This document shows, one piece after another, positions 43,995 to 55,149 of a DNA stretch of 64,000 nucleotides. This DNA comes from Triglochin maritima (taxonomy: Eukaryota; Streptophyta; Magnoliopsida; Alismatales; Juncaginaceae): the NCBI GenBank assembly GCA_963682175.1, contig OY821784.1, positions 33,213,621 through 33,277,620 on the forward strand, written 5' to 3'. The position numbers and the translations under genes are program-made. Below the pieces are notes generated by a model that did not search any database, was not told the origin of the DNA, and saw only the letters and a program-made list of their open reading frames with translations. Each line of letters begins with the position of its first letter. Positions within the stretch are counted from its first letter, which is position 1.

Positions 43995-45613
43995 ATGGCT
44001 CCGAGACGTGTGAGACCTCCCACGCGCTATCGCAGTTCCAGTGAGATTTATGTGACCCAGGAGCAGAGAGCTTGGAAGTTTGTGCGGGGTCTGAGGCCGC
44101 AGTTCAGAGTTCGTGTCACGACCAGTATGTCGCAGACTTTAGCAGATGCTGTGAAGTTTGCGACCATCATGGACCAGGATAGTCAGGAGATCCTGGAGGA
44201 TGCTAGGAGGTTGCAGGTGAAGCCTGCAGGACGTCCAGGAGGACAGTTATAGGGGAATCCAGGCAAGAGGCCCAGGATAGACGGAGGTGGAGCATCGCAG
44301 AGCGGGCCGTGTAGGCAGTGTGGCAGAGTTCATCCGGGACGGGGGTGCGGACACCGCCCCGGCGCTTGTCACGGTTGTGGTCAGATGGGACACTTCGTCC
44401 GTTCTTGTCCGAGCGCGCCAGGTGGGCCTAGCGGACGACCGGGACCATCCACGTCTGGTGGAGGTGGACCGAGCAGACCTGCAGCACCACCTCAGCAGGG
44501 GAGGAGAGCCGGAAGAGTCTTCACTATCAGGGCTGATGAGGCTAGGGATGCCAGCACGGTGGTGGAAGGTACGCTACTAGTTGATGATTTGGTAGCTAGG
44601 GTGTTGTTCGACTCTGGGCCACACACTCGTTTATCTCTGAGCAGTTTGCGAGCGTGTTGGGCCGTACCCCTGCGATGTTGACTACCACTTTGGAGGTCAG
44701 AACACCCCTGGGTTTGGTGGGCACTGTGGGGAGATTTATCCCCGGCGCCACGATTGCTTCGGGAGACCAGGAATTTCCGGCTGACCTGGTCTTGCTACCG
44801 ATGGTGGACTTTGATATTATACTTGGGATAGACTGGTTGTCCCAGTATGACGTTCGAGTCTTATGCCGTGATAAGAGGATTTTGATTCCGAGGCAGGGTT
44901 TGCCTGATCTTCTAATCAGAGGATTGAAGGACCGCGGAGGTCGATTGGTTGTTTCTTCTGTTAGAGCTCGGAAGTTGATGGAGCAGGGTTGCAGGGCTTT
45001 TGTAGCCACCTTGGTAGTTCCAGATCCGGAGTTGAGGAGGCTGGAGGACATTGAGATTGTTCAGGATTTTCCCGAGGTGTTTACTGATGATGTCTCTGGT
45101 CTGCCACCTCACAGAGAGATAGAGTTCGGCATTGATTTGATAGCTGGGGCTACACCGCAGTCGAAGGCTCCGTACAGGATGACGCCTGCAGAGTTGTCGG
45201 AGCTGAAGAAGCAGTTACAGGTTCTGATGGATACTGGATTTATCCGACCGAGTGTCTCGCCGTGGGGTGTGCCGATATTATTTGTAAAGAAGAAGGACGA
45301 CTCGTTGCGGATGTGTATAGATTACCGGATGCTGAATAAGGTTACCGTGAGGAATCAGTATCCTTTGCCCTGGATCGAGGACCTGTTTGACCAGTTGCAG
45401 TCAGCGAAGGTGTTCTCGAAGATTGATCTGCGATCCAGATATCATCAGTTGAGGATCAGAGAGGCAGATGTTTAGAAGACAACTTTTCGGACGAGGTACG
45501 GGCACTTTGAGTTTCTGGTGATGCCGTTTGGGTTGACGAACGTGCCTGCAACATTTATGGATCTGATGAATAGGACTTTCAGTCAGTACCTCAACCGTTT
45601 CGTGATTGTCTTC
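43995..45613 (+). pseudogene. E3 gag-pol, first part, up to the Athila insertion
   Basis: Gag starts MAPRRVRPPTRYRSSS at 43995 and jumps to EIYVTQEQRAWKF, so about 170 residues of the gag domain present in E4 are deleted. A stop follows PGGQL at 44252. The zinc knuckle (CHGCGQMGHFVRSC) and the protease site (VLFDSG) are in another frame, and a frameshift near 44620 breaks FDSGATHSFIS. From 44654 the frame is open again: [28 protein letters not shown], and RT motifs [16 protein letters not shown] and [16 protein letters not shown] stop follows READV at 45475. The copy is cut inside the RT catalytic block, at RFVIVF, by the Athila-like element. Confidence 0.9.
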
Positions 45614-46843
45614 TGATGCATTGCATACATTGCATCATATGTCTTTCATTTAGATTACTTTTACATCAATAAATGCTACTAAGGTATGTGTTTAGTCTTA
45701 TTTACAGAATACAGGGACCTGAATGCAATTTACCCACATCCCGAGCATAAACGCGTGCAAAAGACTCATTTCTATCATAAAGACCAAGTTCAAGATTATC
45801 GGGTTACGAATGGAAATGTATCCAAGCATAAAAGCATTCAAGTCCTAATTGCAAAAAGAACAAGGACTTAAGCACAAAAGTAGCCGGGGATTTAACTACA
45901 AAAAGTCAAGGACCTAAGTGCAAATCACGAGTAACTTTTATTCTCTTGGAGAAAATATATAGAAAAATCAATTATAAATCTCCAACAATGGAAGGAATTA
46001 ATCCGGAGCTCAAGAGATTGGAAAGAAATCATCCAGACGCGCAAAGGAGGATCAAATCATACCATAAACATTCAACCAAAATCCGGATTAAATCTGAGGA
46101 GATCATGCGGCGAAATCGCCGCACATTACATGCATCATGCGGCGGAAACGCCGCCCCCTAGTCGATCCGTGTGCTCCAATTTTGACCAGTCGTGTCTGGA
46201 CACGTGTACTCTCCAATTCTATACTTAGGTATCTTGTAACAACTATAAATAGACCCGAGAACGATGTTAGAAGGGTCCTTGGTCCTTAGTCTTAGGTTTT
46301 TATTTTTAGTCTTTGTCTTGTAATCTTCTTTTTAGCAATAAAATTCTGTTCTTTTAATTCTTGTTTTAGTTTTCTTTTGTAATGCCTCTAGGATCCCTTC
46401 TCCCTCCCTCCATGAGTTTCTAACTCTTTCCAAAGGATGGAGGTGACGGATTTAGGGTGAAGAGAAGACGAATGAATGTTATTATTTTAAGTTCGTATTA
46501 GTCTATTTTGATTACTTGAGTTTATGTTAAATAATTTATCATGTAATGCTTCATAACTAATATGATTTATTATAAGTTTCTAAATTCTCTAATCTAAATC
46601 CTAAATCTAAACCTCCACCCAACGGAATTCACTTCTTTGTTCTTGCTTTAGTTTTAATTGTTTTTGTTTCTTGCTTTAAATAACAAAAACCCAAAAATCT
46701 CAAAACCCATTTATTTCTTCTCTCTTTCTTTTCTCCAATCGAAATCACACTAAAAACAGAATCTCTCCCTCCTTGTGTTCGACCCGTATTTGTCACGTCT
46801 TCATTGACACCGTGCACTTGCGGTATAAATAAAAATCTCAACA
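45614..46843 (+). repeat. 5' LTR of the Athila-like element
   Basis: It starts TGATGCATTGCATAC and ends AAATCTCAACA. A TATA box, CTATAAATAG, lies near 46244-46253 and an AATAAA signal near 46336. Two GCGGCG hairpins lie at 46107-46122 and 46139-46154, upstream of the TATA box. Confidence 0.96.
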
Positions 46844-46849
46844 AGTTTT

Positions 46850-46867
46850 TGGCGCCGTTGCCGGGGA
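46850..46867 (+). promoter_or_regulatory. tRNA-Asp primer-binding site
   Basis: TGGCGCCGTTGCCGGGGA is an exact 18-nt complement of the 3' end of plant tRNA-Asp, including the CCA tail. It starts seven bases after the LTR end. Confidence 0.93.
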
Positions 46868-48036
46868 GGCGACGCAGATCTTTGTTGTTTTTGTGTTTTT
46901 GATTTTTCCTGTTTATCTTGTGCGCGATCTAAGTATTTGGATTTGTGTTTCAGGAGACAACAGAGCGCGCGGCGAAATACGAGCGCATTCTGAGCTTAAA
47001 GAGCGGCGAATCCGCCGCCCCATAAGAAGCATTTGCGGCGAAATCGCCGCACAGGTTGGTCTTCCGGTCTTCAAATTTTGAGGGCGTCGTCGGCATCACT
47101 GGGTGGTCGCATTGAGCTACTGGAATCTCCGAGAGCGGGCGGCGAACCCGACTGAGCATTGCGGAGGTAACTTTTCTTGCCTTTCTCGTAAAATCTGAAT
47201 AGTTGAAAAGTTTCCTTTCGTAGAATTGCACGTGTTAGGGTTACAATTCCATAATTGGCAATAATTCAACTCTGACCTAAAATTGGCAAAATTAGAAAGA
47301 CCTTAGTGCATGCATCATATAATGTTTCGCTTGCATTATTCTTGCTAAATTCTTGCAAATTAATACTTGTTGAAGATTGCTGGAGGCAAGGTACGTATCG
47401 AGGTTTTTATCGATTGCATTAGAGCATATAATTTAGTTGCATACAACCTTGCAATTGCCCCCATTAAAAGGACCATTGTTTGACTATCTTTGCTAGATTT
47501 AAGTTAAACTATCTTAAGGGCAACTCCGTAGGAAAAGATACGGTGGGGATTTCATCACCCTCCCGTAGCCCACAAACCACAATCCTGAAGTGTCGCCTAA
47601 GCCTAAAATTTAAAATCAATTAGACATTGACCCCTAAGGACTCGGACTCAATTAAGGAGGAGATTGGTTTGACTTGCTATGACCTGAAGCTAATTGAATT
47701 CAATTTGGTGTCTAGAAAGTGTTTTTGTGTCGACGAAAGTCTTCCAAGCGACGTGGTTGTCTAATTGGCACCGACTCTGTCGGACGCGCCCCCACTAGCT
47801 ATACACTAACTGGCCAACTTGGTTTGATTGGTGAGGGAGGTGAATCAAGCAAATCAATTCGACTCAACCAGTTAGGAGTCGTCTAGATCTAAGTGACACT
47901 AGGTCTAGGATTGTTTTGACCGTGTTTGTTCAGGAAATTTCTGACCAACCCTAATTTTTATCCTTTAGAGTTAAGTTTCCCTTCTCGTCTGAGTCTTCTT
48001 TCCCTTCTCATCCTTACCTTTCTATTGTTTGTTTCC

Positions 48037-48071
<35 letters not shown>

Positions 48072-48280
48072 TAAAATTCAAAAATTCAAAAAAAAAAGAG
48101 TAATTAATTCTTGAAATTAAATTTGGAGTTTAAATTTCGAATTTGAATTCAAAAATTGATTCAACCCGGTGCACTCAGATTTGGATTCGGGACTTGAGTA
48201 ATCGACTCTCACGAGTTCATCTAGATTCCAGTTTGGAACTTAACCCCAATCCACCTGTTGCACCACCTCACCCGGATCTA
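46868..48280 (+). other. Leader of the Athila-like element, with hairpins
   Basis: This untranslated leader has two further GCGGCG hairpins (47003-47018 and 47035-47050), the same stem as those in the LTR. A TA microsatellite lies at 48038-48069. Weak open frames before 48281 lack a proper ATG in frame with gag. Packaging or translation-control roles are plausible but not shown. Confidence 0.6.
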
Positions 48281-50704
48281 ATGGGTGAGAACGTAGTGGA
48301 CCCGCCTGTTGCGCAACCTATAACTTTGAGGGATCGGTGCTACCCAACGATGGCTGCTCAGCCATCGTGCATCGTCATGCCCACCATACCGGGTCGCGAC
48401 TTCGAACTTAAGGCACAATACATGAGTATGTTGCCTAAGTTCACCTCTAGGGAAGACCCATATCTCTTCCTTAGAGAATTTGAAGAAATCTGCTCTCTTA
48501 TGCAATACCAGCATATCCCTGAAGAGGCAGTGCGTCTGAAATTCGTGCCTCTGGCACTGAAGGACGACGCTAAGAAATGGCTATATAGTCTAGCCGAAAG
48601 ATCTATTAGAAGTTGGGTCGAATTTGTTCAAGTTTTCCTAAAAAAATATTTCCCCAACCATAAGACTATGAAGATTAGGAATGAAATTGTTGCATTCGTC
48701 CAGTCTGAGAGCGAGCCGTTCTATTCCTATCTTGAGAGATTTAAGAGTGTCTTGACCCAATGCCCTCATCACGGAATTCCGAAGTGGCAATTATGCCAAA
48801 TTATTTATGAGGGATTGACACCCACATCTAGGGTTATGCTAGAATCAGTGAGCCAAGGGAACTTTATGTCCAAAAATGAAAATGATGCCTGGACTTTTCT
48901 TGAGGATTTAGCTGAAAATAGTATGCAATGGGACAATGCTAGAACACCCATCAACCCGAGTATTGGATCTAGAATAGCGAGTCAACCCCGACCAGGTGTC
49001 TTAGCTATAGACTCCAACATAGCGGCCGAGGCAAAACTAGCTACCCTAATGCGTAGAATGGAAAGTCTAGAACTGCAAAACCAAACCCGACAAGCATCCC
49101 CTACCCCTTGCTCTAGATGTGGTCAGACTGGTCATTTAATGGAGGACTGTGTGAACCTGGAACATGTTAATGCCACATTTAACAATTCTAGAAATGATCC
49201 TTACGCATCAACCTATAACCCAGGTTGGCGTAATCATCCCAATTTTTCGTGGACCCAACAAGGACAACCTCCTAGACAACAAACAACCCCATATAACCAA
49301 AATAATACATCATCTGGGGGTAATAATGGAAATCATGAGGTTAGGTTGACAAAATTAGAAAATTTAATGACAACCTTTATACAAACAACCAACCAATCAT
49401 TCCAAAGGCTAGAGACACAGGTCAGCCAATTAGCACAGATAATAGGTGAAAGAGAAAAGGGCCAATTTCCAAGTCAACCTGAGGTGAACCCCAGAACTAA
49501 TAATCAATATCAATCTTATCAACCACCTTCAGGAAATAACAACCCTAGACCGGTTCAAATGGTTAACGAGGAAGGACCGTTCCAACAAATCAATGCAGTA
49601 GTGTCATTACGGTCCGGACGACAAGTTGATAACAATGTGGTAAACCCTAGAATGTCTAATCAATCTAGCCATCAAGCAACCACATATGACCTGACCATTG
49701 AACATGACGTCCAAATTGAAAAGCCCAACCCACCTACACAACCTGAACCCATAGCTCAACCTGAACCTGAGCGAGTCTATGTTTCTAAAGCCCCATTTCC
49801 CAATAGACTCAAGAAGAACTCAAGCGCACAAATGGAGAAAATCTTAGAAGTATTTAAGCAAGTTAAGGTGAATATTCCACTCTTAGATATGATTCAACAA
49901 ATACCTGCTTATGCTAAATTCTTGAAAGATTTGTGCACTAAAAAGAGAAAAACGAATGTACCAAAGAAGACATTCTTAACTGCGAACATATGCTCTATTC
50001 TTTCCAACACGTCTCCTATAAAATATAAGGACCCTGGGTGTCCCACAATTTCATGTTCAATAGGAGACACCTTTATCAATAAAGCCCTTCTAGACCTAGG
50101 TGCAAGCGTTAACTTACTCCCATTTTCTGTCTACGAGCAACTCAACCTTGGTCCACTGAAACCCTCTAAGACAACCCTCCAATTCGCTGATTGTTCTGTT
50201 AAGAAACCGAGAGGTATAGTAGAGGACGTTTTGATTAAGGTTGGTGACTTCATTTATCCAGTGGATTTTGTCGTACTTGATACTGAACCTGTTGTAAATC
50301 CTAATCGACAAATCCCTGTAATTCTAGGTAGACCATTTTTAGCCACTTCGGAAGCATTAATAAACTGTCGAAATGGGCTCATGCAATTATCTTTCGGGAA
50401 CTTAAAAGCAGAATTTAATATCTTCAACATTGATAATGAGCCAGAAATAATATGCAACCCAAGTGATGTTGTGATGAGAGCACGTATTTATCAGAATTCT
50501 GAATCAAATAAATCATCACATAAGCAAAAAGGAAGTAAGAAAACAGGGAGTGATTCATTTACTCAACCACCATCACTCGAGCAAATAAGCGAACCAATTC
50601 AAGTGAGAAGAGTGGAATCTTTTCCTCAAGTCAACATGGGGAACAATTCAACTGGATACATGCACCAATATGGTGTTATTCAATCCAGTTCTGATTACGG
50701 TTGA
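48281..50704 (+). CDS. Athila-like gag-protease polyprotein, 807 residues, intact
   Basis: The first in-frame ATG gives MGENVVDPPV. Residues about 50-190 form the retrotransposon gag domain (FTSREDPYLFLREFEEICSL, AKKWLYSLAERSIRSW). A zinc knuckle CSRCGQTGHLMEDC lies near residue 277. A Gln/Asn-rich linker and a coiled-coil-like stretch (TKLENLMTTFIQTTNQSFQR) follow. The aspartic protease starts near residue 602 with LLDLGASVNLLPFSVYEQL and continues to VILGRPFLATS; DLGAS replaces the usual D-T/S-G. The frame extends upstream of the ATG to 48143 without a start codon. The protein would form virus-like particles and mature itself, but copying and integration enzymes are absent from this element. 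Confidence 0.93.
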   Translation: MGENVVDPPVAQPITLRDRCYPTMAAQPSCIVMPTIPGRDFELKAQYMSMLPKFTSREDPYLFLREFEEICSLMQYQHIPEEAVRLKFVPLALKDDAKKWLYSLAERSIRSWVEFVQVFLKKYFPNHKTMKIRNEIVAFVQSESEPFYSYLERFKSVLTQCPHHGIPKWQLCQIIYEGLTPTSRVMLESVSQGNFMSKNENDAWTFLEDLAENSMQWDNARTPINPSIGSRIASQPRPGVLAIDSNIAAEAKLATLMRRMESLELQNQTRQASPTPCSRCGQTGHLMEDCVNLEHVNATFNNSRNDPYASTYNPGWRNHPNFSWTQQGQPPRQQTTPYNQNNTSSGGNNGNHEVRLTKLENLMTTFIQTTNQSFQRLETQVSQLAQIIGEREKGQFPSQPEVNPRTNNQYQSYQPPSGNNNPRPVQMVNEEGPFQQINAVVSLRSGRQVDNNVVNPRMSNQSSHQATTYDLTIEHDVQIEKPNPPTQPEPIAQPEPERVYVSKAPFPNRLKKNSSAQMEKILEVFKQVKVNIPLLDMIQQIPAYAKFLKDLCTKKRKTNVPKKTFLTANICSILSNTSPIKYKDPGCPTISCSIGDTFINKALLDLGASVNLLPFSVYEQLNLGPLKPSKTTLQFADCSVKKPRGIVEDVLIKVGDFIYPVDFVVLDTEPVVNPNRQIPVILGRPFLATSEALINCRNGLMQLSFGNLKAEFNIFNIDNEPEIICNPSDVVMRARIYQNSESNKSSHKQKGSKKTGSDSFTQPPSLEQISEPIQVRRVESFPQVNMGNNSTGYMHQYGVIQSSSDYG

Positions 50705-51792
50705 CTCTGAGCAAACTAATCCCCTCTACCGCAAGCCGACTCAGGTAATAAGTGCATTTGCTTTATATGTGCATACATTGAGGACAATGCATGGTTTAGG
50801 TGTGGGGGGTGTTTATGTATATATTTATCTATATATTCTGTTCTTTAAAAAAAAATGTTTCATGACATAGCTAAGATTGAACTGCTAAAACCCGTGTACA
50901 AATTGCATTGAGTTTTTGTTCCTTATTATATAGTTCTGCTTGTAGAAATTGTGACATAAATCTAAGTTCCAAAGAAATAACTCATTGCCCTTTAAGACAT
51001 GTATGCACTTAAATTGGATGAATCAAATCTTTGAAGTGGTTGATAAAAAGCAGAGGTTGAGGAAAATATACCGGGAAGTGTGGACTTCTAATAGTAATTA
51101 AGCCTTGAGGAAAATAAAAATAAAAATAAAAGAATAAAGTGAAGAAAACACATTTTGCAAAATGATTACAAAAGCCCAAGCCTTTGAGTCACTGGTTCGT
51201 AGGGGTATCTTGAAACCCGGTAACTTGAGTCTACCAGCTCGGGATTATCGACCAAACTCGCTACACGAATGCAAAAAGGGTAAAAGTGTCAAAAAGCAAA
51301 TGTGTTGAATCACGAAAAAAAAGAAAAGAAAAAAATAAGAATACTCAAGGCCCAAAGCTAAAAGAATGATCCATACCATGGTTGATCCGAATGATACTTC
51401 ACCACCAGAGGAGGCGTGCAAAATAATTCAAGTGATAAACATGTGTAGAAGGGTTAGTGGTGTGAATGTTGAAGGAACAAAGACCAAGTCATATTTTTAA
51501 TGAGTTAGATTTATATAATGAGCATGCAAAAATTCTTAGTGAGATGTATATGGTTGAGGTAGGGATATTGAGAACTATTAATGAAACGTTGATTCAGGAT
51601 TTTGTGGGTATATCCGCTGAAAACCCTCAGGAGACAACACTCCTCCTCCTAGGAAACTTGGAGGTTTAAAGGCTTGTTGCACATGCTAAGTGCAACCGTG
51701 ATTCCTACGAAAGTGAGTTAGGATTTCCCTGTTTTTATTTTTCTTATCTTCCGTTTTGCTAGGGACTAGCAAAATCTAGGTGTGGGGGTATT
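50705..51792 (+). other. 3' untranslated region of the Athila-like element, with internal and terminal PPTs
   Basis: No polymerase motif is present. An internal polypurine tract (AGGTGTGGGGGGTG, 50798-50811) follows a GAGGACAATGCATG block; the 3' tract AGGTGTGGGGGTATT is at 51778-51792. A short frame (51466-51669, ending GNLEV) and the block 51600-51730 are strongly conserved in the other Athila-like element at 61260-61390 (complement). Confidence 0.75.
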
Positions 51793-53022
51793 TGATGCAT
51801 TGCATACATTGCATCATATGTCTTTCATTTAGATTACTTTTACATCAATAAATGCTACTAAGGTATGTGTTTAGTCTTATTTACAGAATACAGGGACCTG
51901 AATGCAATTTACCCACATCCCGAGCATAAACGCGTGCAAAAGACTCATTTCTATCATAAAGACCAAGTTCAAGATTATCGGGTTACGAATGGAAATGTAT
52001 CCAAGCATAAAAGCATTCAAGTCCTAATTGCAAAAAGAACAAGGACTTAAGCACAAAAGTAGCCGGGGATTTAACTGCAAAAAGTCAAGGACCTAAGTGC
52101 AAATCACGAGTAGCTTTTATTCTCTTGGAGAAAATATATAGAAAAATCAATTATAAATCTCCAACAATGGAAGGAATTAATCCGGAGCTCAAGAGATTGG
52201 AAAGAAATCATCCAGACGCGCAAAGGAGGATCAAATCATACCATAAACATTCAACCAAAATCCGGATTAAATCTGAGGAGATCATGCGGCGAAATCGCCG
52301 CACATTACATGCATCATGCGGCGGAAACGCCGCCCCCTAGTCGATCCGTGTGCTCCAATTTTGACCAGTCGTGTCTGGACACGTGTACTCTCCAATTCTA
52401 TACTTAGGTCTCTTGTAACAACTATAAATAGACCCGAGAACGATGTTAGAAGGGTCCTGGGTCCTTAGTCTTAGGTTTTTATTTTTAGTCTTTGTCTTGT
52501 AATCTTCTTTTTAGCAATAAAATTCTGTTCTTTTAATTCTTGTTTTAGTTTTCTTTTGTAATGCCTCTAGGATCCCTTCTCCCTCCCTCCATGAGTTTCT
52601 AACTCTTTCCAAAGGGTGGAGGTGACAGATTTAGGGTGAAGAGAAGACGAATGAATGTTATTATTTTAAGTTCGTATTAGTCTATTTTGATTACTTAAGT
52701 TTATGTTAAATCATTTATCATGTAATGCTTCATAACTAATATGATTTATTATAAGTTTCTAAATTCTCTAATCTAAATCCTAAATCTAAACCTCCACCCA
52801 ACGGAATTCACTTCTTTGTTCTTGCTTTAGTTTTAATTGTTTTTGTTTCTTGCTTTAAATAACAAAAACCCAAAAATCTCAAAACCCATTTATTTCTTCT
52901 CTCTTTCTTTTCTCCAATCGAAATCACACTAAAAACAGAATCTCTCCCTCCTTGTGTTCGACCCGTATTTGTCACGTCTTCATTGACACCGTGCACTTGC
53001 GGTATAAATAAAAATCTCAACA
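51793..53022 (+). repeat. 3' LTR of the Athila-like element
   Basis: It is the same length as the 5' LTR, 1230 bp, with eight differences seen by eye. It ends AAATCTCAACA directly before the TCTTC target duplication. Confidence 0.96.
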
Positions 53023-55149
53023 TCTTCGTAGACGATATCTTGGTCTATTCACCAGATATGGAGCAGCATCGGGAGCATCTGAGGATCGTACTTGGCATTC
53101 TCAGAGATCAGCAGTTATATGCCAAGTTCTCGAAGTGCGAGTTCTGGCTTCACAGTGTAGCATTTTTGGGGCACATAGTATCGGGAGCTGGGATATCAGT
53201 GGATCCAGCGAAGGTCGAGGCAGTGACACAGTGGAGAGCCCCGACGAGTGTGACTGAGATTTGGAGCTTCGTTGGATTGGCGGGTTATTACCGTCGGTTC
53301 ATCAAAGACTTCTCGAGACTTGCTTCACCCCTGACAACGCTGACGAAGAAAGGAGTGAAGTTTGTTTCGTCCCAGAAATGCGAGGACAGTTTTCAGGAAC
53401 TGAAGAGTCGGTTGACGACTGCTCCAGTTCTGACGCTTCCCAGTGGTAGTGGCGGTTTTGTGATTTACAGCGACGCCTCAGGTGTTGGTTTGGGATGTGT
53501 ACTGATGCAGCACGGGCAGGTAGTAGCGTATGCTTCGAGGGAGCTGAAGGTGCACGAGAAGAATTACCCCACTCACGATTTAGAGTTGGCAGCCGTGGTT
53601 CATGCTCTGAAGATTTGGCGTCACTATTTGTATGGTGAGCGGTTCGAAGTTTTCACTGATCATCAGAGTCTGAAGTATCTGTTTTCACAGAGGGAGCTGA
53701 ACATGAGACAGCGCAGATGGCTTGAGCTGATTAAGGATTTTGATTTCACCATCTCCTATCATCCGGGGAAGGCGAATTCAGTTGCGGACGCGTTGAGCAG
53801 AAAAGTAGAGGTGTCAGCTGCGAGTTTGTGCATTCAGGAGTGGAGGTTACTCGAGACATTGTCTGAGTGGAGGTCGTTCGCCGAGAGCTCGGAGGGGGCA
53901 GTGATTGCGGGACTTCGAGTGGAGCCGCAGACAATCAGTCGAGTTGTTCAGGCTCAGCACAGTGATGAGGAGTTGACTAGTCTGCTACGGTCAGCTGCCA
54001 GGGATGGATCAGACTTCACCGTGGGAGTCGATGGAGGTCTGAGGTTCAGGAGTCGGATCTGGGTGCCGAGGGTCGATGGATTGAGGGATGACATCATGGA
54101 GGAGGCACACCGAGCGAGATATTCCATTCACCCGGGGAGTACGAAGATGTATAAGGATCTGCAGAGGAACTTCTGGTGGAGAGGGATGAAGCGTGACGTG
54201 GCTGATTTTGTGGCTAGATGCTTAGTTTGCCAGCGGGTGAAGATCGAGCACCAGAGACCAGCGGGACCGATGCAGAGAATAGAGCTACCTGAGTGGAAGT
54301 GGGAGCACGTGACGATGGACTTTGTCACCGGGTTGCCGAAGACGAGGAGACATCACGACGCGATTTGGGTTATAGTCGATCGACTGACCAAGTCTGCACA
54401 CTTTCTGGCCATCCGGACTACTTTACCTTTGGAGGGTCTGACGAGGTTGTATGTTGAGGAGATCGTCAGACTACATGGGGTGCCAGTGAGTATCATTTCA
54501 GATCGAGATCCGAGGTTCACTTCCAGATTCTGGGGGAGTTTGCAGCAGGCTCTGGGGACTCGTCTGAAGTTCAGTACAACATTTCATCCGCAGACCGACG
54601 GCCAGTCCGAGAGGACTATTCAGACGTTAGAGGACATGCTGAGCGTGCACTCTGGATTGGGCAGGGCACTGGGATGAGCACCTGCCGTTGATTGAGTTCG
54701 CCTACAACAACAGCTACCATGCGAGTATTGGGATGGCGTCGTACGAGGCCTTGTACGGGAGACCCTGCAGATCACCGGTGTGCTGGAGTGAGGTAGGCGA
54801 GAGACAGTTAGTCGGGCCTGAGATTATACAGATGTATGCTGAGAAGGTTGATGTGATCAGGCGGCGACTAGCGACAGCTCAGAGCAGGCAGAAGAGCTAC
54901 GCGGATCGGCGTAGGCGAGTGTTGATTTTTGAGGTTGGCGATCATGTCTTTCTGAACATCTCACCGTCGCGCGGGGTGATGAGATTCGGGAAGAAGGGGA
55001 AGCTCAGTCCGAGGTACATTGGGCCGTTCGAGATCTTAGACCGGGTTGGAGAGGTCGCCTACCGGATTGCGTTGCCGCCACAGTTCTCTGGTCTTCACAA
55101 TGTCTTCCACGTTTCTATGCTGAGGAAGTACGTGTCAGATCCTTCTCAT
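53023..55149 (+). pseudogene. E3 pol, second part: RT end, RNase H, integrase
   Basis: The frame resumes with the RT catalytic block [15 protein letters not shown]. RNase H follows ([45 protein letters not shown]), then the integrase zinc finger (CLVCQRVK) and the catalytic core ([24 protein letters not shown]). A one-base loss near 54645 after EDMLS shifts the frame; the integrase continues in the next frame as IEFAYNNSYHASIGM. The polyprotein is cut at LRKYVSDPS, before the chromodomain, by the copia-2 LTR (flank CTCAT, 55145-55149). The remainder should lie beyond the right edge. Confidence 0.92.

Larger units (their letters stand above)
45614..53022 (+). mobile_element. Athila-like LTR element with gag-protease only, complete and young
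   Basis: LTRs 45614-46843 and 51793-53022 are each 1230 bp. I count eight substitutions between them by eye, about 0.65 percent. Target duplications TCTTC are exact (45609-45613 and 53023-53027) and removing the element restores the E3 RT frame across FVDDIL. A tRNA-Asp primer-binding site (46850-46867), a polypurine tract (51778-51792) and an intact 807-codon gag-protease frame are present. Between 50705 and 51792 there is no RT, RNase H or integrase. It must therefore have used polymerase and integrase from another element. The protease motif DLGAS and the PBS are typical of the Athila lineage. Confidence 0.95.

Noticed and set aside
52983..53030. Single frame joining the Athila-like LTR end to E3 RT
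   Set aside because: The apparent start lies in the inserted LTR; the true RT frame begins after the TCTTC duplication.
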